From the NCBI RefSeq assembly GCF_904849725.1, contig NC_058519.1, positions 359,011,974-359,075,973 of the forward strand: a DNA stretch of 64,000 nt, in the 5' to 3' direction. Below are positions 10,073-22,643 of the stretch, piece after piece (position 1 is the first letter of the stretch; each line of letters begins with the position of its first letter). A program made the translations under genes and the position numbers. The notes under the pieces were generated by a model. That model did no database searches. It had not been told where the DNA came from and saw only the letters and a program-made list of their open reading frames with translations. The DNA comes from Hordeum vulgare subsp. vulgare. Taxonomy: Eukaryota; Streptophyta; Magnoliopsida; Poales; Poaceae.

Positions 10073-10796
10073 CTAGGCATCCTCCTCGTCGTTGTCAGGG
10101 CTAGTGTGGTCGACGAGCGTTGGCGCCAGGCCAGCTCAGGGGAAGGTCGTCTCCCACGCGGCGACGACGTCATTCACTGATGGTTGCACCAGCGCTGGCT
10201 GGGCAGCATGATGCTACTCCTCCTCAGCTTCAGCATCATGCTCCAACCGCTCGAGCCGTTGGGCCTCTCTGCGCTCCTGCGCCAGTCGTCGATGTCATTA
10301 GTGCTCCAGCTAGGTCGCCTCCTCCTCACGCGTTGCACCTAGCCAGACAGGTGTCGCGCTGACCCACTCGCGCACCATCCCATCCCAGACATACTACTCG
10401 GACTTGAGGGCTAGTGGCCCTGGCTCGGCATTGGCGGGTGACGGCGGGGCCAGCGGCGGCACGACGCAGTTGCCGACAGCGGAGAGCGTCATGGCCTCCG
10501 CCATCTACGTTTGGTAAGCCGCCTCCTCCTCCTCCTTCGCATGCGCGTGCGCCGACCGCGACACTGCTAGCACTGGGATCCTCTCCAGATCCAAATGCCA
10601 GTCGTGTGGCAGCGTTATATCGGGATAGGGGAGGGTGGTGCGGTGCTCCCAGTGCCACCTCGCCTGGTGCACTGGTACGTACGTTGATCCTCTGCCGAGG
10701 TGGACTGGAAGACGCTGGCGAGAGGAGCGTACGGACAGGGACGACGGGGGATTTGCCCTTGTCTTTGTCAGATCTCGAGCCGGAGAAGAAACCCAT
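10073..10796 (-). pseudogene. transposon-associated ORF of unknown function, frame-broken
   Basis: The minus strand starts with MGFFSGSRSDKDKGKSPV at 10796. In another frame it continues with WHWEHRTTLPYPDITLP and WHLDLERIPVLAV, and it ends in an acidic tail SPDNDEEDA with a stop at 10073-10075. From memory, this order (basic start, W-x-W-E/H plus LPYPD plus WHLD block, acidic end) belongs to a highly repeated Triticeae protein family of unknown function that travels with transposable elements. At least two frame changes separate the blocks, so this copy is dead. The family assignment is inference. Confidence 0.45.
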
Positions 10797-10881
10797 TGGT
10801 GATGGCTAGGGTTTGTCATCGACGGGGGAGCAGCGGGTGGCTAGATGGGGACGACTTCTGGAAAAGGATTAGGCCAACCCT

Positions 10882-10895
10882 CCCCCCCCCCCCCC
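10882..10895. repeat. homopolymer C14
   Basis: This is a run of 14 cytosines about 40 bp before the Gypsy 5' LTR. It is also a likely site of sequencing or assembly error. Confidence 0.9.
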
Positions 10896-10932
10896 GCATG
10901 CTCGGATTAAAAAGGACGTCTGGGGTCACTGG

Positions 10933-11497
10933 TGATGGGGTTATAGCCCTAGGGTAGGGTCATAGGTCTGACCTATAAGTCCTACCCAAGGGCACCTCAT
11001 TATTAGCTTGGGGATCACAAGATACCTATCGACTAGATTAAGACAACCTCTGGTCCACTCGGTAGAGAACCACTCGGAGGGTTATCTTATACTCGACGAC
11101 TGGATTCCACTTGGTGAAGACCAGAAGCGAGTCGACATAGAAGACCAGAAGCCACTCCAGCGAGGCTGACGGTGAGACGTTAGACTACTGTAGTTAATGT
11201 CATTTATGGCATACGTTACTTGTAATGTATGCATTCAATCTCACTTATTTCACCCTTGAAGGCTGGACACTTATGAGGGGCAGCACACTCTATATAAGCC
11301 ACCCCTCCCCTCTAGCACAAGGGTTCGCATTCTGTAACACCTGTATTCCACTCGACACAAAAGCTCCAGAGCACTGAGACGTAGGGTTGTTACCTCCACC
11401 GCAGAGGGTCCTGAACTCATACAACCTTGCCATAGCTAGGACTCTTCCCTCTACTTTCGTACCCTACACATCTACTGTCAGGCTTATACCCACGACA
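10933..11497 (+). repeat. 5' LTR of the Tat-lineage Gypsy element
   Basis: It runs from TGATGGGG to CACGACA, 565 bp, directly followed by the primer-binding site. It contains TATATAAG at 11291-11298. The left end is set by the TG dinucleotide alone, because the 3' LTR needed for comparison is outside the window; it could be off by some bases. The right end is firm because of the PBS. Confidence 0.7.
11291..11298 (+). promoter_or_regulatory. TATA box in the Tat-lineage LTR
   Basis: TATATAAG stands about 200 bp before the LTR end, a usual position for the U3/R promoter of a short Gypsy LTR. Confidence 0.6.
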
Positions 11498-11499
11498 GT

Positions 11500-11517
11500 T
11501 GGCGCCCACCGTGGGGC
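11500..11517 (+). other. primer-binding site of the Tat-lineage element
   Basis: TGGCGCCCACCGTGGGGC stands two bases after the LTR end. From memory this is the PBS type seen in grass Tat-lineage elements. Confidence 0.75.
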
Positions 11518-11566
11518 AGGCGTCTAGGCGACTTTCGGCAAGTTTGCATTTTTTTTCTCCTTCACC

Positions 11567-13063
11567 ATGTCTTCCGGCGGTGATTTGTGCGTGGGTCACG
11601 AGATCATTTTCTACACACTCGTCTTCGTCGCCGATTATTCGACATGGCTTCAGGAGGCGCCTCTCGATGTCGATGCGCTTCCAGTTCGTGGAGCGATGTT
11701 CTTCCGCGCTAGTTCGTGCGGAGTTCTTCTTTGCCAACCGTCGACTCCGCTGTCGACTGTGCTCCCCATCGCACGTCGCAACAAGCGATCCGGTCGCTCG
11801 CGGCTCCAGCTCCGTGTGCTGCATCTCACTCGGTGTCAGATCCGTCTGGCTCTTCTTTCGAGTGCGAGAGCTGCAGCCCTGTGGCGGAGATCTTCATGGC
11901 CGGATCACACGAGAGCCCGCCAAGGACCAATCGGGACAAGCGAGAAACCGGAGAGAATTCGGGTGCGCGTCATCATTCGCGCCCTCCAGCATCTGTTCGG
12001 CGTTCTCATCATGACAACGTCGAGGTATTATGCACGCCTATCCTCAACTTAGCTGCGGCCGCAAGGATTGCAGACTCCATCCAGCCGTCAAATTTAGAAG
12101 AAGGCAGAGGGGTGCAACAGATCCGTGCCCTGTTGCACGCGGCGCAGCAGCAGAATTCCATTGTTTCTCAGTCTTACAACAGATTGCACAACAACTCCAT
12201 CTGAGCAGACACAGTTCGGTTGGTTTACAGCCCAGGTTCTCCCCAGCACCGTAGAGGAGGAGATCACCGAGAAGATCGACATAGAGACCAGGGGCGGTAT
12301 CCACTTCCTGCCGGTTCAATCACGAGGATCGCCATCGCTCACGCTCTCCTCCGCGGAGTGGTTCATACGTGCCCCAGCGCAACGACGAAAGGCGATCGGT
12401 GGGCGATGACCGCGACCAAAGGCGTGATGTAAGGGACTATCTCACTCAGAAGATAGTAGATAGAGGTCGATCCCATCGTGACGGATACGGCGGTGATTGT
12501 CCGGGTGGAAGTGGCTCTGTCATCTCCGGCCCCAAGTGTTTCAGCCGAGCAATCCGCTCCGCTGATATTCCCCCCAGCTTCAGGTTGGCGGCCGGAATAA
12601 GCAAGTTCACTAGAGAATCCAAGCCAGAAACATGTCTAGATGATTACCAAGTGGAAGTTCAGATCGGTGGTGGCAACGACAACGTCGCAATGAAGCACTT
12701 GCCCCTGATGCTGGATGGTTCAGCCCGTGCTTGGCTGAATCAACTGGCTCCATCTAGCATATAATGCTGGGCAGACTTGGCCCGAGTGTTCATCAAGACC
12801 TTCGAGGGCACCTGCAAGCGCCCTGCTGGTCTCTCCGAGCTACAACATTGTATCCATAAGTCGAGTGAGTCTTTGCGCGATTTCATCCAGCGTTGGACCA
12901 CTCTCCACCACACGGTGGAGAACGTCACCGAGCATCAGGCAGTCTGCGCTTTCAAAGCAGGCGTCAGGTACCGAGAGTTGTACTTGAAGTTCGGTCATAC
13001 ACGAGATATGTCTATGAGCAAGATGATGGAGATAGCAACCCGCTATGCCAATGGAGAAGAAGA
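11567..13063 (+). pseudogene. gag, first part, of the Tat-lineage element
   Basis: The likely start is near MSSGG at 11567. The frame is broken several times before 12369. From there one frame runs to 13063 with a single TAA at 12762-12764. The retrotransposon gag domain is clear: FRLAAGISKFT, PETCLDDYQVEV, HLPLMLDGSARAWLNQL, then, after the stop, WADLARVFIKTFEGT and SLRDFIQRWTTL. The domain is cut at 13063 by a Copia insertion and resumes at 21664. Gag forms the particle that packages the element RNA. Confidence 0.8.
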
Positions 13064-14876
13064 TGTTGGAAATATGCCCTAGAGGCAATAATAAATTAGT
13101 TATTATTATATTTCTTAGTTCATGATAATCATTTATTATCCATGCTATAATTGTATTGATAGGAAACACAATACTTGTGTGGATACATAGACAAAACATT
13201 GTCCCTAGTAAGCCTCTAGTTGACTAGCTCATTGATCAAAGATGGTCAAGGTTTCCTGGCCATAGGCAAGTGTTGTCACTTGATAACGGGATCACATCAG
13301 TAGGAGAATCATGTGATGGACTAGACCCAAACTAATAGACGTAGCATGTTGATCGTGTCATTTTGTTGCTACTGTTTTCTGCGTGTCAAGTATTTGTTCC
13401 TATGACCATGAGATCATATAACTCACTAACACTGGAGGAATGCTTTGTGTGTATCAAACATCGCAACGTAACTGGGTGACTATAAAGATGCTGTACAGGT
13501 ATCTCCGAAGGTGTTCGTTGAGTTAGTATGGATCGAGACTGGGATTTGTCACTCCGTGTGACGGAGAGGTATCTCGGGGCCCACTCGGTAATACAACATC
13601 ACACACAAGCCTTGCAAGCAATGTGACTTAGTGTAAGTTGCGGGATCTTGTATTACGGAATGAGTAAAGAGACTTGCCGGTAAACGAGATTGAAATAGGT
13701 ATGCGGATACTGACGATCGAATCTCGGGCAAGTAACATACCGAAGGACAAAGGGAATGACATACGGGATTATATGAATCCTTGGCACTGAGGTTCAAACG
13801 ATAAGATCTTCGTAGGATATGTAGGATCCAATATGGGCATCCAGGTCCCGCTATTGGATATTGACCGAGGAGTCTCTCGGGTCATGTCTACATAGTTCTC
13901 GAACCCGCAGGGTCTGCACGCTTAAGGTTCGACGTTGTTTTATGTGTATTTGAGTTATATGGTTGGTTACCGAATGTTGTTCGGAGTCCCGGATGAGATC
14001 ACGGACGTCACGAGGGTTTCCGGAATGGTCCGAAAACGAAGATTGATATATAGGATGACCTCATTTGATTACCGGAAGGTTTTCGGAGTTACCGGGAATG
14101 TACCGGGAATGACGAATGGGTTCCGGATGTTCACCGGGGGGGCAACCCACCCCGGGGAAGCCCATAGGCCTTTGGGGTGGCGCACCAGCCCTTAGTGGGC
14201 TGGTGGGACAGCCCAAAAGAGCCCTATGCACATTGGAAGAAAAATCAAAGAGAAAAGAAAAAAAAGAAGGAGGTGGGAAAGGGAAGAAGGACTCCACCTT
14301 CCAAACCAAGTAGAATTCGGTTTGGGAGGGGGAGACCTTCCCCCTTAGGTTCGGCCGACCCCTTGGGAGTCCTTGGACCCCAAGGCAAGGCTCCCCCTCC
14401 TCCTCCTATATATAGTGGGTTTTTAGGGCTGATTTGAGACAACTTTTGCCACGGCAGCCCGACCACATATCTCCACGGTTTTACCTCTAGATCACGTTTC
14501 TGCGGAGCTCGGGCGGAGCCCTGCTGAGATAAGATCACCACCAACCTCCGGAGCGCCGTCACGCTGCCGGAGAAGTCATCTACCTCTCCGTCTCTCTTGC
14601 TGGATCAAGAAGGCCGAGATCATCGTCGAGCTGTACGTGTGCTGAACGCGGAGGTGCCGTCCGTTCGGCACTAGATCGTGGGACTGATCGCGGGGCGGTT
14701 CGCGGGGCGGATCGAGGGACGTGAGGACGTTCCACTACACCGTGTTCACATACGCTTCTGCTGTACGGTCTACAAGGGTACGTAGATCACACATCCCCTC
14801 TCGTAGATGGACATCACCATGATAGGTCTTCGTGCGCGTAGGAAATTTTTTGTTTCCCATGCGACGTTCCCCAACA
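13064..14876 (+). repeat. 5' LTR of plus-strand BARE-like element
   Basis: 1813 bp, TG...CA. A TATA box (ctatatatag, 14406-14415) stands about 460 bp before the end. Compared with the 3' LTR it has a few substitutions and small indels, for example an extra caccgtgttca near 14739-14750 and a longer A-run near 14256. Confidence 0.92.
14406..14415 (+). promoter_or_regulatory. TATA box of BARE-like LTR
   Basis: ctatatatag, in the position of the BARE-type promoter. The same box is at 21204-21213 in the 3' LTR and, inverted, in the minus-strand LTRs (for example 32456-32465). Confidence 0.65.
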
Positions 14877-14900
14877 GTGGCATCATGAGCTAGGTTCATG
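14877..14900 (+). other. primer-binding site of BARE-like element
   Basis: GTGGCATCATGAGCTAGG follows the LTR directly. It resembles the BARE site TGGTATCAGAGC for initiator tRNA-Met but has substitutions and an inserted base. Priming may be impaired, or the site may have decayed after insertion. Confidence 0.65.
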
Positions 14901-17900
14901 CGTAGATGTCTTCTCGAGTAGAACACAAATGTTTTTGTGGGCGGTGATGTGTGTTTTGCTGCCCTCCTTAGTCTTTTCTTGATTCCGCGGTATTGTTGGA
15001 TCGAAGCGGCTCGGACCGACATTACTCGTACGCTTACGAGAGACTGGTCTCATCGATACGAGTAACTCCGTTGCTCAAAGATGACTGGCGGGTGTCAGTT
15101 TCTCCAACTTTAGTTGAATCGGAATTGACCGAGGAGGTCCTTGGATGAGGTTAAATAGCAACTCATATATCTCCGTTGTGGTGTTTGCGTAAGTAAGATG
15201 CGATCCTACTAGATACCCATGGTCACCACGTAAAACATGCAACAACAAAATTAGAGGACGTCTAACTTGTTTTTGCAGGGTATGCTTGTGATGTGATATG
15301 GCCAACGATGTGATGTGATATATTGGATGTATGAGATGATCATGTTGTAATAGTTAATATCGACTTGCACGTCGATGGTACGGCAACCGGCAGGAGCCAT
15401 AGGGTTGTCTTTAAACTAACGTCTGTGCTTGCAGATGCGTTTACTATTTTGCTAGGATGTAGCTTTAGTAGTAATAGCATGAGTAGCACGACAACCCCGA
15501 TGGCGACACATTGATGGAGATTATGATGATGGAGATCATGGTGTGACGCCGGTGACAAGAAGATCGTGCCGGTGCTTTGGTGATGGAGATCAAGGAGCGC
15601 ATGATGATGGCCATATCATGTCACTTATGAATTGCATGTGATGTTAATCCTTTTATGCACCTTATTTTGCTTAGAACGACGGTAGCATTATGAGGTGATC
15701 TCTCACTAAAATTTCAAGACGAAATTGTGTTCTCCCCGACTGTGCACCGTTGCGACAGTTCTTCGTTTCGAGACACCACGTGATGATCGGGTGTGATAGA
15801 CTCAACGTTCACATACAACGGGTGCAAAACAGTTGCACACGCGAAACACTCGGGTTAAGCTTGACGAGCCTAGCATGTGCAGACATGGCCTCGGAACACA
15901 TGAGACCGAAAGGTCGAGCATGAATCGTATAGTTGATATGATTAGCATAGATATGCTTACCACTAAAACTATTCTCGACTCACGTGATGATCGGACTTGA
16001 GATAGTGGATTTGGATCATGTACCACTCAAATGACTAGAGAGATGTACTTTCTGAGTGGGAGTTCTTAAGTAATATGATTAATTGAACTAATTGTCATGA
16101 ACATAGTCTAATGGTCTTTGCGAATTACGATGTAGCTTGCGCTATAGCTCTACTGTTTTTAATATGTTCCTAGAGAAAATTTAGTTGAAAGTTGATAGTA
16201 GCAAACTTTGCGGACTGAGTCTGTAAAACCGAGGATTGTCCTCATTGCTGCGCAGAAGGCTTATGTCCTTAATGCACCACTCGGTGTGCTGCACCTCGAG
16301 CGTCGTCTGTAGATGTTGTGAACATCCGACATACACGTTTCTGATGACTACACAATAGTTCAGTGCAAAATACTTAATGGCTTAGAAGCAAGGCGCCGAA
16401 GACGTTTTGAAACGTCACGGAACATAAGTGATGTTCTAAAGAGATGAAATTGTTATTTCATGCTTGTTCCCTTGTTAAGAGGTACGAGACCTCCAACAAA
16501 ATTCTTTGTCCACAAAGTAAAGGAGAAAAGCTCAATCGTTGAGCGTGTGCTCAGATTATTTGAGTACGACAATCGCTTGAATCAAGTGGGAGTTAATCTT
16601 CCAGATGAGATAGTGATAGTTCTCCAAAGTCACTGCCACCAAGCTGTGAGAGCTTCGTGATGAACTATAACATATCAAGGATAGATACAATGATCCTTGA
16701 GCGATTCGCGATGTTTGACACTGCGAAAGTAGAAATCAAGAAGGAGCATCAATAGTTGATGGTTTGTAAAACCACTGAGTTTCAAGAAAGGCAAGGGCTA
16801 GAAGGGATACTTCGTGAAACGGCAAAACAGTTGCTGCACTAATGAAGAGACCCAAGATTAAACCCAAACCTGAGACTAAGTGCTTCTGTAATAAGGGAAC
16901 AGTCACTGAGGCGGAGCAACTCTAGATACTTGGTAGATAAGAAGGCTCGCAAAAGTCGAAAGAAGTATATTTGATATACATGATGTGTACTTTACTAGTA
17001 CTCCTAGTAGCATGAGGGTATTGGATACCGGTTCGGTTGCTAAGTGAATAGTAACACGAAATGATAGCTACGGCATAAACGGAGACTAGCTAAAGCCGAG
17101 GTGACGATACGTGTTGGAAGTGTTTCCAAGGTTGATATGATCAAACGTCGCACACTCCCTCTACCATCGGGATTGGTGTTAAACCTAAATAATTGTTATT
17201 TGGTGCTTGCGTTAAGCATGAACATGATTGGATCGTGTTTATTGCAATACGATTATTCATTTAAAGAGAATAATGGTTACTCTATTTGCTTGAATAATCA
17301 CCTTCAATGATTTATTGAATCTCGATCGTAGTGTTACACATGTTCATGATATTGGTGCCAAAAGATACGAGGTAATGATGATAGTACCACTTACTTGTGG
17401 CACTGCCGCTTGAGTCATGTTGGTATAAATTGCATGAAGAGGCTCCATTCTGATGGATCTTTATACTCACTTAATTTTGAATCACTAGTGACATGCAAAT
17501 CATACCACATGAGCAAGGCCTTGTTTTCATTGAGATGAAACAAGATAGTAACTTGTTGGAAGTGATACATTTTGATGTATGCAGTCCAATGGGTGCTGAG
17601 GCACGCAGTGGATATCATTATGTTCTTACTTCAATGACGATTTGAGTAGATACAAGAGTATTTACTTAATGAATCACAAGTCTGAAACATTGAAAAGTTC
17701 AATTCTGTTTCAGGAGTGAAGTTCGTCGTAACAAGAGGATAAACTGTCTACGATATGATCATAGAAATGAATATCTGAGTTACGAGTTTTGGTACATAGT
17801 TAAGACAATGTGGAAATTGTTTCGCAGTTCATGCCACCTGGAACATCATAGTGTGATGATGTGTCTGAACGTCATAGCCACGCACGGTATCGTATGGTGC

Positions 17901-19858
17901 ATGCTATGATGTCTCTTATCGAATTACCACTATCGTTTATCGGTTATGCATTAGAGACAACCGCATTCACTTTAAATAGGGCACCACGTATTTCCGTTGA
18001 GATGACACAGTATAGACTGAGGTTTAGAGAAATCTAAACTGTCGTTTCTTGAAAGTTTGGGGCTTCGACACTTATGTGAAAAAGTTTCAGTCTGATAAGC
18101 TCGAACCCAAAGCGGATAAATGCATCTTCATAGGATATCCAAAACAGTTGGGTACATCTCCTATCTCAGATCCGAAAGCAAAGTGTTTGTTTCTAGAAAA
18201 ACGGATCCTTTCTCGAGGAAAGATTTCTCTCGAAAGAATTGAGTGGGAGGGTAGTAGAACTTGATGAGGTTATTGAACCATCACTTCAACCGGTGTGTAG
18301 CAGGGCGCAGGAAGTTGTTCCTATGGCGCCGACACCAATTGAAGTGGAAGCTGATGATGGTGATCATCAAGCATCGGATCAAGTTACTACAAGCCTCGTA
18401 GGTTGACAAGGTCGCGTACTACTACAGAGTGGTACGGTAACCCTGTCTTGGAGGTCATGTTGTTGAGCAACAGTGAACCTACGAGTTATGGAGAAAGGGA
18501 TGGTGGGCCCAGATTCCGACAAATGGCTGGAAGCCATGAAATCCGAGAGAGGATCCATGTATGAAAATAAAGTGTAGACTTTGAAAAGAACTACTTGATG
18601 GTCATAAGACTATTGAGTAAAGATGGATCTTTGAAAGGAAGACAGACGATGATGGTGATAAATCACTATTAAGAAAAGCTCGACTTGTCGCAAAGATGTT
18701 TCCGACAAGATCAAACAGTTGACTATGATGAGACTTTCTCACTCGTAGCGATGCTAAAGGTCTGTTAGAATTATGTTAGTTGTTGATGCATTATTTATGA
18801 CATATTGCACGTAGGATGTCAAAACATTGTTTCCTCGACGGTTTCCTTGAGCAAACATTGTATGTGATACAACCAGAAGGTTTTGTCGATCCAAAAGATA
18901 CTAGCAAGTATGCAAGCTCCAGTGATCCTTCAATGGATTGGTGCAAGCATCTCGGAGTTGGAATATACACTTTGATGAGATGATCAAAGATTTGAGGTTT
19001 GTACAAGGTTTATGAGAAACTTGTATTTCCAAAGAAGTGAGTGGGAGCACTATAGAATTTCTGATAAGTGTATGTGGTAGACATATTGTTGTTCAGAAGT
19101 AATGTAGAATTTCTGTAAAGCATATAAGGTTGTTTGAAAGGAGTTTTTAAAGGAATACCTGGATTGCGCTACTTGAACGTTGAGCATCAAAGATCTATGG
19201 AGATAGATCAAAAGCGCTTAATGGAAGTTTCAATAAAATGCATGCCTTGACAAGTTTTTGAAGGAGTTCAAAGTAGATCAGCAAAGAAGGAGTTCTTGGT
19301 TGCGTTGTAAGGTGTGAATTTGAGTAAGACTCAAAACCCGACCACGGCAGAATAAAGAGAATAGACGAAGGTCGTCTTCTATGCCTTAGCTGTAGACTCT
19401 AAAGTATGCCATGCTGAGTACCGCACCTGATGTGTGCCTTGACTCAAAGTCTGTTGAGAGGTACAAAAAGTGATCCATGATTGAATCACTGATCAGCGGT
19501 CAAAAGTTATCCTTAGTAACTAAATAGACTAAGGAATTTTTCTCGATTATGGAGGTGGTTAAAGAGTTCGTCGTAAAGGGTTACGTCGATGCAAGCTTTG
19601 ACACTAATCCGAATAACTATGAGTAGTGAAACGGATTCGTATAGTAGAGTAGATATTTGGAGTATTTCCGAATAGCACATAGTAGCAGCATCTATAAGAT
19701 GACATAAAGATTTGTAAAGAACGCACGGATCTGAAAGTTTCAGAACCGTTGACTAAAACCTCTCTCACGAGCAAGACGTGATAAGACCCCATAACTATAT
19801 GGGTGTTGGATTCGTTGGAATCACATGGTGATGTGAACTAGGTTATTGACTCTAGTGC
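14901..19858 (+). pseudogene. decayed gag-pol of BARE-like element
   Basis: No long frame survives. Recognisable pieces are a gag fragment at 16460-16660 (FFVHKVKEKSSIVERVLRL); the GAG-pre-integrase region at 17101-17540 (LPLPSGLVLNLNNCY, then after frame changes LWHCRLSHVGINCMKRLH); and the integrase C-terminus/RT start at 18040-18280 (KVWGFDTYVKKFQ, DKCIFIGYPK). The pieces appear in the correct Copia order (gag, integrase, RT). Nearly the same pieces, with the same frame breaks, occur in the minus-strand copy at 33781-38755. No product is possible. Confidence 0.8.
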
Positions 19859-19869
19859 AAGTGGGAGAC
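19859..19869 (+). other. polypurine tract of BARE-like element
   Basis: aagtgggagac stands immediately before the 3' LTR and is the expected start site for plus-strand DNA synthesis. Confidence 0.75.
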
Positions 19870-21663
19870 TGTTGGAAATATGCCCTAGAGGCAATAATAA
19901 ATTAGTTATTATTATATTTCTTAGTTCATGATAATAGTTTATTATCCATGCTATAATTGTATTGATAGGAAACACAATACTTGTGTGGATACATAGACAA
20001 AACATTGTCCCTAGTAAGCCTCTAGTTGACTAGCTCGTTGATCAAAGATGGTCAAGGTTTCCTGGCCATAGGCAAGTGTTGTCACTTGATAACGGGATCA
20101 CATCATTAGGAGAATCATGTGATGGACTAGACCCAAACTAATAGACGTAGCATGTTGATCGTGTCATTTTGTTGCTACTGTTTTCTGCGTGTCAAGTATT
20201 TGTTCCTATGACCATGAGATCATATAACTCACTAACACCGGGGGAATGCTTTGTGTGTATCAAACGTCGCAACGTAACTGGGTGACTATAAAGATGCTCT
20301 ACAGGTATGTCCGAAGGTGTTCGTTGAGTTAGTATGGATCAAGACTGGGATTTGTCACTCCGTATGACAGAGAGGTATCTCGGGGCCCACTCGGTAATGC
20401 AAGATCACACACAAGCCTTGCAAGCAATGTGACTTAGTGTAAGTTGCGGGATCTTGTATTACGGAACGAGTAAAGAGACTTGCCGGTAAACGAGATTGAA
20501 ATAGGTATGCGGATACTGACGATTGAATCTCGGGCAAGTAACATACAGAAGGACAAAGGGAATGACATACGGGATTATATGAATCCTTGGCACTGAGGTT
20601 CAAACGATAAGATCTTCGTAGAATATGTAGGATCCAATATGGGCATCCAGGTCCCGCTATTGGATATTGATCGAGGAGTCTCTCGGGTCATGTCTACATA
20701 GTTCTCGAACCCGCAGGGTCTGCACGCTTAAGGTTCGACGTTGTTTTATGTGTATTTGAGTTATATGGTTGGTTACCGAATGTTGTTCGGAGTCCCGGAT
20801 GAGATCACGGACGTCACGAGGGTTTCCGGAATGGTCCGGAAACGAAGATTGATATATAGGATGACCTCATTTGATTACCGGAAGGTTTTTGGAGTTACCG
20901 GGAATGTACCGGGAATGACGAATGGGTTCCGGATGTTCACCAGGGGGGCAACCCACCCCGGGGAAGCCCATAGGCCTTTGGGGTGGCGCACCAGCCCTTA
21001 GTGGGCTGGTGGGGTAGCCCAAAAGAGTCCTATGCGCATTGGAAGAAAAATCAAAGAGAAAAAAAAGGAGGTGGGAAAGGGAAGAAGGACTCCACCTTCC
21101 AAACCAAGTAGAATTCGGTTTGGGAGGGGGAGACCTTCCCCCTTAGGTTCGGCCGACCCCTTGGGAGTCCTTGGACCCCAATGCAAGGCTCCCCCTCCTG
21201 CTCCTATATATAGTGGGGTTTTAGGGCTGATTTGAGACAACTTTTGCCACGGCAGCCCGACCACATATCTCCACGGTTTTACCTCTAGATCGCGTTTCTG
21301 CGGAGCTCGGGCGGAGCCCTGCTGAGATAAGATCACCACCAACCTCCGGAGCGCCGTCACGCTGCCGGAGAACTCATCTACCTCTCTGTATCTCTTGCTG
21401 GATCAAGAAGGCCGAGATCATCGTCGAGCTGTACGTGTGCTGAACGCGGAGGTGCCGTCCGTTCGGCACTAGATCGTGGGACTGATCGCGGGACGGTTCG
21501 CGGGGCGGATCGAGGGACGTGAGGATGTTCCACTACATACGCTTCTGCTGTACGGTCTACAAGGGTACGTAGATCACACATCCCCTCTCGTAGATGGACA
21601 TCACCGTGATAGGTCTTCGTGCACGTAGGAAATTTTTTGTTTCCCATGCGACGTTCCCCAACA
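19870..21663 (+). repeat. 3' LTR of plus-strand BARE-like element
   Basis: 1794 bp, nearly identical to the 5' LTR. It ends ccccaaca at 21663 and is followed by the target duplication gaaga (21664-21668). Confidence 0.93.
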
Positions 21664-22643
21664 GAAGAAGACCACCTCCGCAGCGGCAAAGGCAAAGCAG
21701 TCGACGCAGATGCCAATTCCAACCGGAAGCAGAAGCAGAAGGTGGAGCGCACACTGCCGGCAGAGGCAGCGGCTCTGGGAGTGGGAAAGTTCAAGGGAAA
21801 GGCCAAGAGCCAATCCCCCCCAAGAAATTCAAGAAGGAGTCGGGACCAGATATCCTTGATCAGCCGTGTGCAATCCACACGAGGATAGATGAAGAAGGCA
21901 ACACCATAGTGCCTAAACATACCGCTCGACAGTGCATGCTCTTGATCCAGAAATTCGGAGAGGATCAGTCGAGTGAGAAAGACCAAGAGAAAGAGGATGA
22001 TGAACAAGAAGACCCCATTCCAAAGGTCCATGCCAATCTGATGATCTTTGCTGATGTCGAAAGCATGAGTCGACTGAAAGTGGTCAACCGAGAGGTCAAC
22101 ATGGTAGCTCGTTCCGCCCCAAAGTATCTCAAGTGGTCACAGACTGCCATCACCTTCGACCAGTCAGATCACCCGACCCATGTCCCCACTCCGGGATGTC
22201 AGGCTCTTGTTGTCGACCTGGTGGTAGAAGGAGTTCGACTCCGCAAGGTGTTGATGGATGGAGGGAGTGGTTTGAACATCATGTACACCGACACTCTCAA
22301 GGGGGTGGGCATTCCGATGTCCAAACTCAGCGACAATAGTATGCAGTTTCACGGAGTGTTTCCAGGGAAGAAGGCCAAGTCACTCGGTCAGGTCACGTGA
22401 GATGTCGTCTTCGGCTCTGACAAGAACTTTCGCAAGGAGAAATTCACGTTTGAGGTGGTGGACTTCCAGAGTGCCTACCACGCCATACTTGGTCATCCAA
22501 CATATGTACGTTTCATGGCCCGACCATGTTACGTTTATTTGAAGATGAAGATGCCAGAGCCAAAGGGAGTCATCACCATCACTGGCGATCGGCAGAGAGC
22601 AGAAGAATGTTTGTAGCAGGGCTCCAAGATCGCCGACCAGCAG
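21664..22643 (+). pseudogene. gag end and protease of the Tat-lineage element
   Basis: Coding resumes right after the Copia target duplication: a basic, low-complexity gag tail, then KKFKKESGPDILDQPCAIH. The aspartic protease follows around 22190-22400 (VLMDGGSGLNIMYTDTL). The active-site triplet reads D-G-G instead of D-S/T-G. A TGA at 22398-22400 interrupts the frame, which continues with DVVFGSDKNF and AYHAILGHPTY; a TAG follows at about 22614-22616. The protease would cut the polyprotein. Confidence 0.8.

Larger units (their letters stand above)
13064..21663 (+). mobile_element. BARE1/WIS/Angela-like Ty1/Copia retrotransposon, full length, decayed inside
   Basis: Both LTRs (1813 and 1794 bp) run from TGTTGGAAATATGCCC to CGTTCCCCAACA, the start familiar from BARE1/WIS/Angela. 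The 5-bp target duplication is perfect: gaaga at 13059-13063 and again at 21664-21668. It interrupts the gag gene of the outer Gypsy element. The 4993-bp internal region has a PBS and PPT but only scattered coding remnants. The high similarity of the two LTRs suggests a fairly recent insertion, although pol was already broken (see the related minus-strand copy). Confidence 0.93.

Noticed and set aside
10933..11497. assigning family names (for example Danae, Egug, Fatima, Jeli, Laura) to the Gypsy elements
   Set aside because: I cannot compare with a repeat library. Only lineage-level features (dual RNase H, antisense ORF, PBS type, LTR length) are supported.
21378..22031. 217-codon minus-strand frame
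   Set aside because: It spans the border between the BARE LTR and the Tat gag sequence, antisense to the real gag frame; a shadow of coding sequence on the other strand.
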